A DNA stretch of 64,000 nucleotides from Chloroflexota bacterium (GTDB lineage: Bacteria; Chloroflexota; Anaerolineae; UBA7937; B3-Chlor), in contig JAUVXJ010000011.1 in NCBI GenBank assembly GCA_030603665.1, positions 62,001 to 126,000 of the forward strand. The letters run 5' to 3'. Under the pieces are notes generated by a model. The model saw nothing but the letters and a program-made list of their open reading frames with translations. It did not search any database and had not been told where the DNA came from. Shown here in pieces: positions 35,284-44,679 of this stretch. The translations under genes were made by a program, and so were the position numbers. The stretch's first letter is position 1. Every line of letters begins with the position of its first letter.

Positions 35284-36270
35284 CTACTCCTTCCGCCACG
35301 CATTCAGAATCGCCCTGCGGGTAAGCACCCGCACCATCTTTCTCCTGTACGACGCGTCACTGCCAACGTTGCTCGCAGGACGGGCCGCTTCATAGGCGGC
35401 CTCGGCGGCCTGCGCCACCAAGTCTTCGGTCACCTGCTGTCCCTCCAGGAGCTGCGTCGCTTCCTCTACCACGAGCGGACCCGTGCCAACGGCCGTCAGC
35501 GCCACCCTTGCCCTGCTGCAGACCCCAGACCCATTCCTGCTGAGGACCGCCGCTGCGCCAGCGAGAGGGAAGTCCATGGAGCCGCGAAGGCGCAGCTTCT
35601 GGTAGTCTCCCGCCATGCCGTCGAACGGCGCTGGCACCCGCACCTCTGCCACAATCTCGTCTGGCTCCAACGCCAAAGGCCGTCTTCCCTTTCCGGTGTA
35701 CAGCTCAGCAAGAGGGATCTCCCGCTCGCTCCCGTTGCTGACCATTCTCAGGGTCGCGCCTAGCGCGATCAGGGCGGGCGCTATATCCCCCTGGTAAGTT
35801 GCCAGACATCGCTTGCCGCCCTTGACCACGTGGCATCGGTCGCCGCCGGTCTTGTAGCACGCACCTCGAGCCTGCCTCCAGAATGACGACTGATTGTAGT
35901 AGAAGCACCTGGTGTTCAGGCACAAGTTGCCGGCCACAGTACCCATCGCCTGAAGCGGCGGGGCTGCCACCATCTCGGCCGCCTGAGCCACAACGGGAAA
36001 ACGCTCCCGCACGGCAGGCGTCTCGGACAGAGTCGACAGCCGAGTGAGGGCGCCAATGCGCAAGCCCCCGTCATCCTCACTGACGAAGTCCAGTTCCCGA
36101 ACCGCCTTGAGGTTGACGAGGTACGCGGGCGCGAGCAGCCCGTGCTTCATGCACACGAGCAGCTCAGTGCCTCCCGCGATGATCTTGGCCTGTTCCTTGT
36201 GCTTGGCCAAGAACCCTAGAGCCTCTTCCAGTGACCTGGGCTCCAGATGCTCGAAGCTAGGTAGGCGCAT
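35284..36270 (-). CDS. FAD subunit with Hcr-type [4Fe-4S] loop
   Basis: 328 residues. The FAD-binding motifs IAGGTELLV (about 31-39) and the TVAGNLCLN segment (111-119) are those of CoxM/HcrB. Between the two FAD-domain lobes is an insertion with Cys122, Cys138, Cys146 and Cys155 (TRCFYYNQSSFW, GACYK, DRCHVV, KRCLATY). In HcrB of 4-hydroxybenzoyl-CoA reductase an equivalent loop binds an extra [4Fe-4S] cluster that lets the enzyme run reductively from ferredoxin. The simple FAD subunit at 43804 lacks this loop. This is the best evidence that the set acts on an aryl-CoA or similar reducible ring. Confidence 0.9.
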   Translation of the reverse strand: MRLPSFEHLEPRSLEEALGFLAKHKEQAKIIAGGTELLVCMKHGLLAPAYLVNLKAVRELDFVSEDDGGLRIGALTRLSTLSETPAVRERFPVVAQAAEMVAAPPLQAMGTVAGNLCLNTRCFYYNQSSFWRQARGACYKTGGDRCHVVKGGKRCLATYQGDIAPALIALGATLRMVSNGSEREIPLAELYTGKGRRPLALEPDEIVAEVRVPAPFDGMAGDYQKLRLRGSMDFPLAGAAAVLSRNGSGVCSRARVALTAVGTGPLVVEEATQLLEGQQVTEDLVAQAAEAAYEAARPASNVGSDASYRRKMVRVLTRRAILNAWRKE

Positions 36271-36285
36271 CGTTTCCTCCCCACC

Positions 36286-37431
36286 CTATTCCTTGCGTAT
36301 CTCCGCGGCAATGATATTGAGGATCATGGTCTGTGTGCCGGCGCCGTAGAGTAGCCACCGGGAGTCGCGCATATACCTCTGGATGTTCATCTCCATGGAA
36401 GATCCATATGCCCCAAAGATTCGGGTGGCGTCATCCACAATTCTCAACACAGCCTCGGTGATGAAGTACTTACAGGTCGCGGCCTCGACGTTGACCGGCA
36501 ACCCCTGATCCATCCGCCAGGCGGCATAGTAGATCATTAGCTGGGCTGCATCTATTTCGACTCTCATCTTGGCCAGCTTATGTTGGATAGCTTGCCACTT
36601 GATGATGGGCCGGCCATATGCGACTCGCTGCTTGGCGTATTCGACCGACTCCTCGTATGCTGCCCGCGCTATGCCTAACCCTAGAGTCGCCGTGTGAACC
36701 CGAATGTCGTTGAGGATATTTCGCAGCAGCGTAAACCCCTTCCCCTCCTCGCCACCGAAAAGACGATCCGCGGGGATTCGGACGTTGTTGAAATACAGGT
36801 CATAGCATCCCGAGGCGTAGGCGATGAGCTTGTCGATCTTCTTGCCCACCTCCACCCCTGGCAGGTCCTTCTCCACCAGAAACAGATCCACTCCTCGGAA
36901 CCCTGCTTCGGGGTCCGTCTTGGCGGCCACCGTGTAGAAGTCTACGGCATGAGCGCCCGTGATCCAGCTCTTCTGACCGTTGATCACATACTCGTCGCCA
37001 TCGCGCACTGCGGTGGTCTCCATGGCACCCAGATCGGTCCCCCCGGCGGGTTCCGTCATACACATAGTGCCGTACTTCTCCCCCTTGATAGCCGGCACCA
37101 GAAAGTCGCGCTTCTGGTCCTCAGTGCCGAACAGGTTGATGAATTCTGTGCCCATGAGGCACTGCATCATCACCCTCGCCGCGACGCTCATGTGGCAGCG
37201 TGCCAGCTCCTCATTGAGGATAGCGAACATCACGTTGTCCCCACCCTGTCCGCCCCATTCCTCTGAGTACCGAAGGCCGTAGAAGCCTTGATCGGCTATC
37301 CGGTCCAGCAGTTCCTTGGGAATATCCTTCTCATCCTCCATCTCATTGATGCGAGGCCTGACATATCTATCCGCAAACTCCCTTACACTCTGACGGAAGA
37401 GCTGCTGTTCTGGGGTGAAGTTGAAATCCAT
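36286..37431 (-). CDS. Acyl-CoA dehydrogenase
   Basis: 381 residues, full length for the family. FAD/substrate motifs MTEPAGGTDLGAM (about 118-130) and WITGAH are present, with the C-terminal helical bundle holding GRPIIKWQAIQHKLA. The C-terminal position that carries the catalytic Glu in short/medium-chain enzymes reads YGAGT, so the base would have to come from the isovaleryl/long-chain position, which here reads NDIR (Asp rather than Glu). It oxidises an acyl-CoA to the enoyl-CoA, passing electrons to ETF; no ETF gene is in the window. Ribosome site GAAGGGAG precedes the ATG. It follows a close paralogue with a nonsense codon. Confidence 0.9.
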   Translation of the reverse strand: MDFNFTPEQQLFRQSVREFADRYVRPRINEMEDEKDIPKELLDRIADQGFYGLRYSEEWGGQGGDNVMFAILNEELARCHMSVAARVMMQCLMGTEFINLFGTEDQKRDFLVPAIKGEKYGTMCMTEPAGGTDLGAMETTAVRDGDEYVINGQKSWITGAHAVDFYTVAAKTDPEAGFRGVDLFLVEKDLPGVEVGKKIDKLIAYASGCYDLYFNNVRIPADRLFGGEEGKGFTLLRNILNDIRVHTATLGLGIARAAYEESVEYAKQRVAYGRPIIKWQAIQHKLAKMRVEIDAAQLMIYYAAWRMDQGLPVNVEAATCKYFITEAVLRIVDDATRIFGAYGSSMEMNIQRYMRDSRWLLYGAGTQTMILNIIAAEIRKE

Positions 37432-37482
37432 CGTTCCTCAACTCCCTTCGACGTTGATGTTGTCCCTGGCCTCTGCCCCATT

Positions 37483-38622
37483 TCACAAGTCCATTTGGCG
37501 GGCGATGATCCCACGTAACACTTCCGATGTTCCTCCCCCTAGCAGAAGGAACCGCGCGTCCCAGAAGTACCGCTGTGCCGGGTACTCCGTCGCCAGTTCG
37601 TAGCTGGCGAAGACACGAGATGCGCCATCGGCCACCTGATTGGCCGCTTCCGAGGCGAACAGCTTGGCCATGGATGCCAGCTTCATGTCCCGCACTCCGT
37701 CGTCGAGAAGCGAAGCCGCCCGATAAACCATCAATTGCGCTGCCTCCAACTGGGTGGCCATGTCGACCAGCTTGTGGGAGATCGCCTGGAACTTGGCAAT
37801 GGGACGCCCGAACTGGATCCTCTCCTGAGAGTACTTGACGGCCGCATCGAGGGCTGCTCGGCCCAGACCGAGGTTCAGCGACCCCATCATGATTCGAATC
37901 TCCGCCAGGATTGCCTGGAGGTTCGCAGAGCCAGTCCCTTCCTGGCCTAGGAGATGAGAAGCAGGCACGCGACACTCCTCAAGTATCAGTTCGCCGGCGC
38001 CTTGCCCCAGTAGCGCCATCTTGGTTATGTCTCTGCCCACGGTCAAGCCTGGTGTCTCTCTTTCCACCATGAACATGTCGATGCCCTTGAATCCAGCCTC
38101 CGGATCGGTCTTGGCCGCAACCGTGAAGAAATTGGCCAGTGCTGCATTTGTGACCCATATCTTCCTGCCATTGAGGATGTAGTCGTCGCCCTCACGCCGC
38201 GCCGTAGTTTTGATGGCTCCCAGATCGGACCCTGCATCCGGCTCCGTCATGGCGATGACTCCCAACTTCTCGCCCCTGATGGCTGGCACGAGCAACCTCT
38301 GTTTCTGCTCCTCGGTCCCAAATCTGTAGATGAAGTGGGTACCCATCAGGCACTGCATGGACACGCTGGCAGCCAGACTCATGGAGCCCCTGGCAAGCTC
38401 CTCGCACAGAAGAGCAAACATCACGTTATCGCCGCCGGAACCACCGTACTCCTAAGGATAGCGTATGCCCAGGTAGCCAAGTTCAGCCGCTTTCTGGAAC
38501 AACGACGCCGGGAACTGCCCCTCCTCGTCAATCTGCGCGGCGGCGGGCGCGACCTCCCGGTCCACGAAGTCCGCTACGCTTCGCCTCCGAAGCTCCTGTT
38601 GTTCGTTGAAGGAGAAATCCAC
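37483..38622 (-). pseudogene. Acyl-CoA dehydrogenase with in-frame amber codon
   Basis: A GTG at 38622, preceded by CGGGAG, opens a 379-codon reading frame of normal family length that is interrupted at codon 57 by TAG (38454-38452). The paralogue next door has Glu at this place in RYSEEWGG against RYP*EYGG here; a single base change of GAG, AAG or CAG would explain it. Everything downstream is intact: MTEPDAGSDLGAIKT, the AEIR segment with the isovaleryl-type catalytic Glu, and LGGGTSEVLRGIIARQ. A restart at 38424 or 38421 would make a protein without its first 66 residues. It could be a recent pseudogene, a sequencing error, a suppressed stop, or a truncated functional protein. Confidence 0.75.
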
Positions 38623-38662
38623 AGTCTCCCGCTCCGGCTCGGCGCGCTACGGGGACGACCCA

Positions 38663-39790
38663 TCACGCCTCAGGCAGTTCGGCCAGTACTTGCTGGAGAG
38701 CCTCCACAAGCCGTTCGTTCTCCTCCCTCGTTCCCAGACTTATGCGAATAGCATCAGGAACGCCGAACGCTCGGGCAGGCGTCACAACCAGGCCGTGGCG
38801 AACGAGGGACTCCCAGAGAGCCTGCACGTCGTGTCCCAATTCCACCAGCAACACGAAGTTGCACTGTGAAGGGAGGTAACGAACGCCCAGTTTCTTGAAC
38901 TGCTCGTAGAGGAACTGCTTCTCTTTCGAGTTATGCTCTCTGCTCCTCAGAATGTGCTCATCATCATCAAGGCTCGCTGCCGCTCCGATGAGATTGAGTG
39001 CGCCTACATGGAAAGCCGAGAGGGCACGCCACAAGTACTCGACCAACTCCTTCTCACCCACACCGTACCCTACCCGCAACCCGCCAAGACCGTACAGCTT
39101 GGAGAAGGTGCGAATGATGACCACGTTGCGACCTTCCTCCACGTACTTCCTCGTGTCGGCGTACTTCTCGTCCTCCACGTACTCACAGTACGCCTCGTCG
39201 AAGACCACGACCACTCTATTGGGCACCTGTTTCATGAAGTCGTCGACTTGCTGCTGAGTGAGCACCGTGCCGGTGGGGTTGTTGGGATTACAGACGAAGA
39301 ACAACCGCGTCTCCTCACCGATCTCCTCGACCATGGCAGGCAGATCGTACGCATAGTCCTTGGCGTCCACGAGCACTGCCTCACCGCCAAACATCTCAGT
39401 GAAGAGCCGGTAAAGAGGGAAGGTAGCGGTGCAGACTACACTCTCACCCCCATCGAATAGAAAAGCCTGGCAAATCAGGCGCAGAATATCAGACGAACCG
39501 TTGGCCACGATGACGTTCTCCTCATCGAAACCCGGACCCATGCGCATCGCGATCTTCGTGCGGAGTTCTGTCTCGCAGACGCCGGGATATCGATTGACGG
39601 AGGGCAACGCCTCCCGCATCGCTTCGACGGCCAGAGGCGAGGGACCCAAGGGGTTCTCGTTCCCCGACAGCCCGATGATCGTCTCTAGGCCATACTCCTG
39701 ACGCAGCTCTTCCGCCGGCCTTCCAGCCTTGCGCACGGGTGCTCTTGACAGGTTGGGATCGAGCATCAGTTCCTTCATCGTCACACCCAC
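38663..39790 (-). CDS. HisC-like class I/II aminotransferase
   Basis: 375 residues, PLP-dependent, of the histidinol-phosphate aminotransferase family: SGNENPLGPSP (about 42-52), CNPNNPTG, DEAYCEY and the PLP-lysine segment RTFSKLYGLGGLRVGYG. No other histidine gene is present; in this catabolic block it more likely transaminates an aromatic or other amino acid, giving the 2-oxoacid that IorAB would oxidise (inference). Start is ambiguous among GTG 39790, GTG 39784 and ATG 39778, all just after AAAGGAG. Confidence 0.87.
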   Translation of the reverse strand: MGVTMKELMLDPNLSRAPVRKAGRPAEELRQEYGLETIIGLSGNENPLGPSPLAVEAMREALPSVNRYPGVCETELRTKIAMRMGPGFDEENVIVANGSSDILRLICQAFLFDGGESVVCTATFPLYRLFTEMFGGEAVLVDAKDYAYDLPAMVEEIGEETRLFFVCNPNNPTGTVLTQQQVDDFMKQVPNRVVVVFDEAYCEYVEDEKYADTRKYVEEGRNVVIIRTFSKLYGLGGLRVGYGVGEKELVEYLWRALSAFHVGALNLIGAAASLDDDEHILRSREHNSKEKQFLYEQFKKLGVRYLPSQCNFVLLVELGHDVQALWESLVRHGLVVTPARAFGVPDAIRISLGTREENERLVEALQQVLAELPEA

Positions 39791-39810
39791 TCCTTTGTCG
39801 CTAGGGTCAA

Positions 39811-41004
39811 CTAGATGATGCTAGCTTCTTTCAGTTCACCTATTCTCTCCCCATCATAGCCCAGGACATCACCGTAGATATCCTGGTTGTGTTCACCCAA
39901 CCGTGGGGGGAAGGCCATCTGCCTGCCAGCAGACTCCAGGTGGGGAGTGATGATCGGCGGCGGTGGGAGAAAGACCTCGGTTCCCGTTCGCTGATCGACG
40001 GCTGTGATCAGCCTATCCTTGACGAGGGGATCTGCTATCACATCCTCGATGCCGTTCACGGTGGAGATAGGGACCGTAATGCTCTGGAACAGTCGTATCA
40101 ACTCCTCCGTGCTCCTGGTTCTGGTTATCCCGTTGATCTCCTTATTGAGGCGATCCACATCCGCAATCCTCCCGGCGTTGGTCTTGCGCTGCTCGCTGGA
40201 CAGCGCCTCGAAGCCGGGCAACTCGGTTATAGCCTGATACTGCCTGTCGTTGCCCACGGCGATGTAGACGTAGCCGTCTGCGGTCTCGTAAACGGACACC
40301 GGTGCAAAGAACTCATGGGTATTGCCTCTGCGCCTGATCCTCGCTCCGAAGCTCTTGGTGAGCATTATCGGATTCACCTCCCATGAGACCAGGCTCTGGA
40401 ACATGGAGATGTCCAGCCGAGAGCCCTTACCGGTAGCCTCCCGGATGTACAGCGCTTTCATGATCTGCCCATAGCCCTGCTCGCTGGCTCCCAGGTCGGC
40501 CATGGGCAACCCAAATACCTGTGGCGGGCCATCCCTCTCCCCTGTTAGATCCATGATCCCGGCGCGCGCCTGTAGTATGGGGTCGTAGGCCGCCTCGTTG
40601 CTGTCGGGCCCGAAGCCGGTCATGCCCACCCAGATGATATCGTCCTTGATGGCTCGCAATTGCTCGTACGATATGCCCAGCTTTTCGTAGTTCCGGGGCA
40701 ATTGGTTGCAGGCGAAGATGTCCACGTCCAGCTCGACAACCAAGTCCTTGAGAACAGCCTTCCCCTCATCATCACGCAGGTTGAGAGTGATCGCTTTCTT
40801 GCCCACATTGTTGGGAAGGTAGTAGCTGTCCATCGCGTCCTCTCCCAGGACGTTGCTGCCTACAAAGCGATTGGGATCGGGCCGCTCTGGATGCTCGATC
40901 CTGACAACTTGTATGCCTTCGGTGGCCAGCCTGTAGGTGAGGTACGGCAGAACCGTGGCCTGCTCCATGCTGAGCACGGTCATGTCGGTGAACATTCCCT
41001 TCAT
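39811..41004 (-). CDS. Class III CoA transferase (CaiB/BaiF/Frc)
   Basis: 397 residues with family III features: VVRIEHPERPDP near the N-terminus, KKAITLNLRDDEG, YDPILQARAGIMDLTGE, and the MADLGAS segment where the catalytic Asp is expected. It moves CoA between acyl-CoA and a free acid through a mixed-anhydride route. Its ATG overlaps the stop of the preceding molybdenum subunit by four bases (ATGA), so it probably serves the product or substrate of that enzyme. Confidence 0.9.
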   Translation of the reverse strand: MKGMFTDMTVLSMEQATVLPYLTYRLATEGIQVVRIEHPERPDPNRFVGSNVLGEDAMDSYYLPNNVGKKAITLNLRDDEGKAVLKDLVVELDVDIFACNQLPRNYEKLGISYEQLRAIKDDIIWVGMTGFGPDSNEAAYDPILQARAGIMDLTGERDGPPQVFGLPMADLGASEQGYGQIMKALYIREATGKGSRLDISMFQSLVSWEVNPIMLTKSFGARIRRRGNTHEFFAPVSVYETADGYVYIAVGNDRQYQAITELPGFEALSSEQRKTNAGRIADVDRLNKEINGITRTRSTEELIRLFQSITVPISTVNGIEDVIADPLVKDRLITAVDQRTGTEVFLPPPPIITPHLESAGRQMAFPPRLGEHNQDIYGDVLGYDGERIGELKEASII

Positions 41005-43289
41005 TTCTCCTCCTCGCTCTCTTTCTTCTGGTTCAAGGCTTTCAGGACCTTCTCCGGAGTGATCGGTAGATCCTTGATCCTCACTCCCACCGCGTCATAG
41101 ACCGCATTGGCGATGGCCGGAGCCGTCGGGATGCAGGCGGGTTCCGCCATTCCCTTGGCCCCGAAAGGCCCGGCGGGGTCATCGGTCTCGACGATGATAG
41201 TATCGATCTCAGGCATGTCCAGGGCGGTGGGGAGGGCGTAATCGGCGAAATTGGGATTGAGCACCTGCCCTTCCTCAACCACCAGTTCTTCGTAGAGGCC
41301 ATAGCCCAGGCCCATGGATACACCGCCGTGGATCTGACCTTCCACTGCCATGGGGTTGATGGCACGTCCTACGTCGTGCGCGGCCGCTATCTTCAGGACT
41401 GTTACCTCCCCGGTCTGTGTGTCCACCTCGACCTCGACAGCCTGGGTGGCGAAACCATATGCCGCCGAGATGTTGCCGCGGAACTCCTTGTCCTGTCTTT
41501 CAGTGGGAGGCTCATACCAGCCGCGGGCCAGGACAATGTCACCGTCAGGCCGGAAGTGCTTGCTGCGAACCATCTTCTCGAAGGGGATCGACTCCTCAGG
41601 CTCACCCTTGCGGAATATCTTTCCCTCCTTCATATCCAAGTCCTCGGCTTTCTCACCCAAGTTCTCAGCGGCGCCCTCCAGAATCTGGCTCTTGGCATCC
41701 ATCGCCGCCAGACGAGCCGAGTTCCCGGCCACGAAAGTGGTGCGGCTGGCGTGGGCGCCCACGTCCCACGGGGTGATGTCGGTGTCCGCATTGACTACCG
41801 TGACGTTTGCCACCGGCACACCCAGCTCCTCCGCCACGATCTGGGCCATGACTGTATCTGCGCCCTGTCCCATGTCGGTCGACCCACTGATCAGAGTCAC
41901 CTTGCCGAAGTCGTCCACCTTGACGGTGCTTCCACACCCGTCCGACGGGTAGATGCGGGCCCCTCCTCCCACGTGGATCAGTGAGGCCATGCCAACACCC
42001 CGTGCATCAGGCTTGGCGCGCTTCGCTTTCCAAGTGACGCTCTCTGCGGCCTTCTCGATGCATTCTGTCAGGCCACAGGTGGTAATCTTCACGCCCTGCC
42101 CGGTCACATCTCCCGATTGGTTGGCGTTCTTCAGCCGGAACTCCATGGGGTCCATGCCCAGCTCGTGAGCCAACATGTCAATGTGGGTTTCCACCACAAA
42201 GGTAGCCTGGGGGTTGCCGTACCCTCTCATCGCACCGCTGTATGGATTGTTGGTGTAGGCTACCACCACATCGTACTTCACGTTGGGCACGCGGTACAAA
42301 GAGGATATGGTCTGCATCATCACCAGAGGCGTTGTTGCCCCCCAGGAGCTGTACGCCCCATTGTCTAGAATCATGCTTACCTGACGCGCAGTCAGCGTGC
42401 CGTCCCCCTTGGCTCCGCTCTTGACATCGCAGATCACGGGTTGTCGGGTGGGACCGACAACAAACTCCTCCTCCCGAGTATAGGTGATCCGCACCGGACA
42501 GCCAGTACGCTGGGCCAGCAAGACGCAGATGGGCTCGAAGGGGTACATGTCCAGTTTGCTACCAAAGGCGCCACCGACGGGAGCCTTGATGACTCTGATC
42601 TTGCTGGCTGGAATGCCTAGGACCATGCTCAGATCTCGCTGGTACAGGAAGGGCATCTGGGTGGAACTCCAGACGGTCAAGTCGCCAGATGGGCTGAAAT
42701 CAGCCAGGATGAAGGACGTGCCCATGCAGCAGTGCGTGACGAAGGGAAGAGTCAGACGGTCCTCGATCACCACGTCCGATTCAGAGAAACCCTTCTCCAC
42801 ATCACCGTGGTAGTAAGACTGTCGCATCTTTTCCTGGATGTTGTTCGGGGCCTCACCATGGAGAACGGGCGCCCCCGGCTTCATCGCTTCCTCGGGATCG
42901 AACACACCCGGAAGCTCCTCATACTCCACCTTGATCAGCTCCAACGCCTCCGAAGCGGTGTCTTCGTCAACGGCCGCCACAGCTGCGATCTCGTCGCGTA
43001 CAGATCGCACTTTGCCGGCCTTCAGAACGGGGTGGTCTCGTGCCCACCCAATCCTCATATCTGGTATGTCCTCAGCCGTGATCACGGCCCGCACACCGGG
43101 CAAGGCCTCGGCCCTACTAGTATCAATGTTCAGAATCTGTGCATGCGCGTATTCGCTCCTCAAGATCTTACCGTAGAGCATCCGTGGCAACTTCATGTCG
43201 TGGCCGTAGGCGATCTGGCCTGTCACTTTCTCAGGCGCATCTAGCTTGGGTACGCGCTTACCAACGAAGGAGAACTCCTTCGACATCAT
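41001..43289 (-). CDS. Molybdopterin-binding large subunit, xanthine dehydrogenase family
   Basis: Start at the ATGATG at 43289, five bases after GGAGG, giving 762 residues. Motifs: GGAFGSKLDMYPFE, SGAMRGYGNPQ, TDMGQGADTVM and, near the C-terminus, GAKGMAEPA with the catalytic Glu716 intact. It hydroxylates an aldehyde, heterocycle or aryl substrate using water at Mo. Partners are the Fe-S and FAD genes immediately upstream. Unlike the set at 32518-36270, this one has the ordinary oxidative architecture. Substrate cannot be deduced. Confidence 0.9.
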   Translation of the reverse strand: MMSKEFSFVGKRVPKLDAPEKVTGQIAYGHDMKLPRMLYGKILRSEYAHAQILNIDTSRAEALPGVRAVITAEDIPDMRIGWARDHPVLKAGKVRSVRDEIAAVAAVDEDTASEALELIKVEYEELPGVFDPEEAMKPGAPVLHGEAPNNIQEKMRQSYYHGDVEKGFSESDVVIEDRLTLPFVTHCCMGTSFILADFSPSGDLTVWSSTQMPFLYQRDLSMVLGIPASKIRVIKAPVGGAFGSKLDMYPFEPICVLLAQRTGCPVRITYTREEEFVVGPTRQPVICDVKSGAKGDGTLTARQVSMILDNGAYSSWGATTPLVMMQTISSLYRVPNVKYDVVVAYTNNPYSGAMRGYGNPQATFVVETHIDMLAHELGMDPMEFRLKNANQSGDVTGQGVKITTCGLTECIEKAAESVTWKAKRAKPDARGVGMASLIHVGGGARIYPSDGCGSTVKVDDFGKVTLISGSTDMGQGADTVMAQIVAEELGVPVANVTVVNADTDITPWDVGAHASRTTFVAGNSARLAAMDAKSQILEGAAENLGEKAEDLDMKEGKIFRKGEPEESIPFEKMVRSKHFRPDGDIVLARGWYEPPTERQDKEFRGNISAAYGFATQAVEVEVDTQTGEVTVLKIAAAHDVGRAINPMAVEGQIHGGVSMGLGYGLYEELVVEEGQVLNPNFADYALPTALDMPEIDTIIVETDDPAGPFGAKGMAEPACIPTAPAIANAVYDAVGVRIKDLPITPEKVLKALNQKKESEEEK

Positions 43290-43309
43290 TCTTCCCTCCA
43301 TGCCGCTAA

Positions 43310-43768
43310 TCAGCCTGCACTCGCCGCTTTGATTGCTTCCACTATTTTGACGTAGCCGGTGCACCGACAAAGGTTTCCGGAGATCGCTTCCCTGATCTCC
43401 TCATCGGTGGGATGCAGATTCCTGTCTAGAAGCGCCTTGGCTGACATCAGCATCCCGGGCGTGCAGTATCCGCACTGAACCGCTCCGTGTTCAATGAACG
43501 CCTTCTGGAGAGGATGTAGCTCCCCCCCAGAGGCCAGGCCCTCTACGGTCAGGACCTCGCGCCCATGAGCCTTCCGCGCGGGCACCAGGCAGGAGGTAAC
43601 CGGCCGTCCGTCGAGGAGCACAGTGCATGCCCCGCACTCTCCTTCGCCACAAGCCTCTTTGGTCCCCATGAACCCCAGCCGCTCCCGAAGCACATCGATC
43701 AATAGCGCGTCGGCTTCAACCTGCACCGTCACTTCTTCGCCGTTCAGTCGCATCGTCAGAGTTTCCAT
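43310..43768 (-). CDS. 2Fe-2S small subunit of molybdenum hydroxylase
   Basis: From the ATG at 43768, 152 residues. Clusters: CGEGECGACTVLLDG with a later SC, and CGYCTPGM with CRCTGY. CoxS type. A TTG start at 43807 that overlaps the FAD gene is possible but has no ribosome site. It lies 20 bases before the large subunit gene. Confidence 0.9.
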   Translation of the reverse strand: METLTMRLNGEEVTVQVEADALLIDVLRERLGFMGTKEACGEGECGACTVLLDGRPVTSCLVPARKAHGREVLTVEGLASGGELHPLQKAFIEHGAVQCGYCTPGMLMSAKALLDRNLHPTDEEIREAISGNLCRCTGYVKIVEAIKAASAG

Positions 43769-43803
43769 CAGTCCACACTCCCTTGGGTTCTTCTCGGTAT
43801 CGC

Positions 43804-44679
43804 TCAAGCCTTGGCCGCCGCGACTGCCCGCTCCAGCGCACGCCCCAGCAGAACCTTGACCATCTCGCGGCGATATTCAGCAGAGCCTCGCAAGGGGTTG
43901 GTGCGCGGCTGAGCTTCTTCGCTGGCTATTACCAATGCCTCCACGACAGATTCTCCGTCCACGGGCTGGCCACGCAGAGCCTCTTCCGCCTTGCGGGCTC
44001 TGAAGGGGGTGAGCGCCACCGGACCGAGAGCCAGCCTCAGATCCTCGAAGAGCGCGCCGTCCTTGCTCAAGATTGCTACCGCGGCAGCGTTGAGGATGGG
44101 CAAGGATAGTGACCGCCGCTTCGCTAGGCGGGCAAACGCTGAACCACGCTTGCCGTGCAGAGTTTGAAATCGAAACGCAACTACGATCTCTGCGCTGGCG
44201 TCCACTTTGGATACACCTGGACGTACGTACAGGTCCTCTAGAGGCTGGCGACGAACACCTTCCTTGCTAGCAATCTCGACCTCCGCATCCAGAGCCAGCA
44301 GGGGTATTGCCGTGTCCGCTGCCGGCTGGGCGTTGACGATGTTCCCGCCGATTGTTCCCATGTAACGAATCTGAGGGGAACCCACCGCTGCGGCTCCTTC
44401 CGCCAACGCGGCCGCCGTCTGTCGCAGCAAGGGCGACGCGGCTATCTGTTGATGAGTCACGCCAGCACCGATCCTCATCAGGCCATCCTGATGATGAATG
44501 CCCTTGAGCTCCGCGAGACGGCTGACATCAACCAGGCACTTGACCGTACGCTCCTTCTTCTTCAGCTGGGGGACGAGGTCTGTGCCGCCAGCAATCACCC
44601 TCGCCTGGCCTTCATACTCAGCCAATGTCTTCAGCGCCTCATCAAGCGAGGCGGGAACGAGGTACTTCTCCCACTTCAT
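43804..44679 (-). CDS. FAD subunit of molybdenum hydroxylase
   Basis: 291 residues, CoxM type. FAD motifs VIAGGTDLVPQ (about 28-38) and MGTIGGNIVNAQPAAD (about 107-122). No Cys-rich loop, in contrast to the HcrB-like paralogue. It passes electrons from the Fe-S subunit to an acceptor such as NAD or a quinone. Its ATG overlaps the stop of iorB by four bases, linking this enzyme to IorAB in one transcript. Confidence 0.9.
   Translation of the reverse strand: MKWEKYLVPASLDEALKTLAEYEGQARVIAGGTDLVPQLKKKERTVKCLVDVSRLAELKGIHHQDGLMRIGAGVTHQQIAASPLLRQTAAALAEGAAAVGSPQIRYMGTIGGNIVNAQPAADTAIPLLALDAEVEIASKEGVRRQPLEDLYVRPGVSKVDASAEIVVAFRFQTLHGKRGSAFARLAKRRSLSLPILNAAAVAILSKDGALFEDLRLALGPVALTPFRARKAEEALRGQPVDGESVVEALVIASEEAQPRTNPLRGSAEYRREMVKVLLGRALERAVAAAKA

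Noticed and set aside
38452..38454. Pyrrolysine incorporation at the amber codon
   Set aside because: No pyl genes in the window and the residue position (surface loop, Glu in the paralogue) gives no reason for it.
38663..39790. Histidine biosynthesis gene
   Set aside because: The fold matches HisC, but no other his gene is present and the setting is catabolic, so I avoid the symbol.
32518..43768. Aerobic CO dehydrogenase (CoxMSL)
   Set aside because: Neither large subunit has the Cys-containing AYxCSFR active-site loop of form I CO dehydrogenase.
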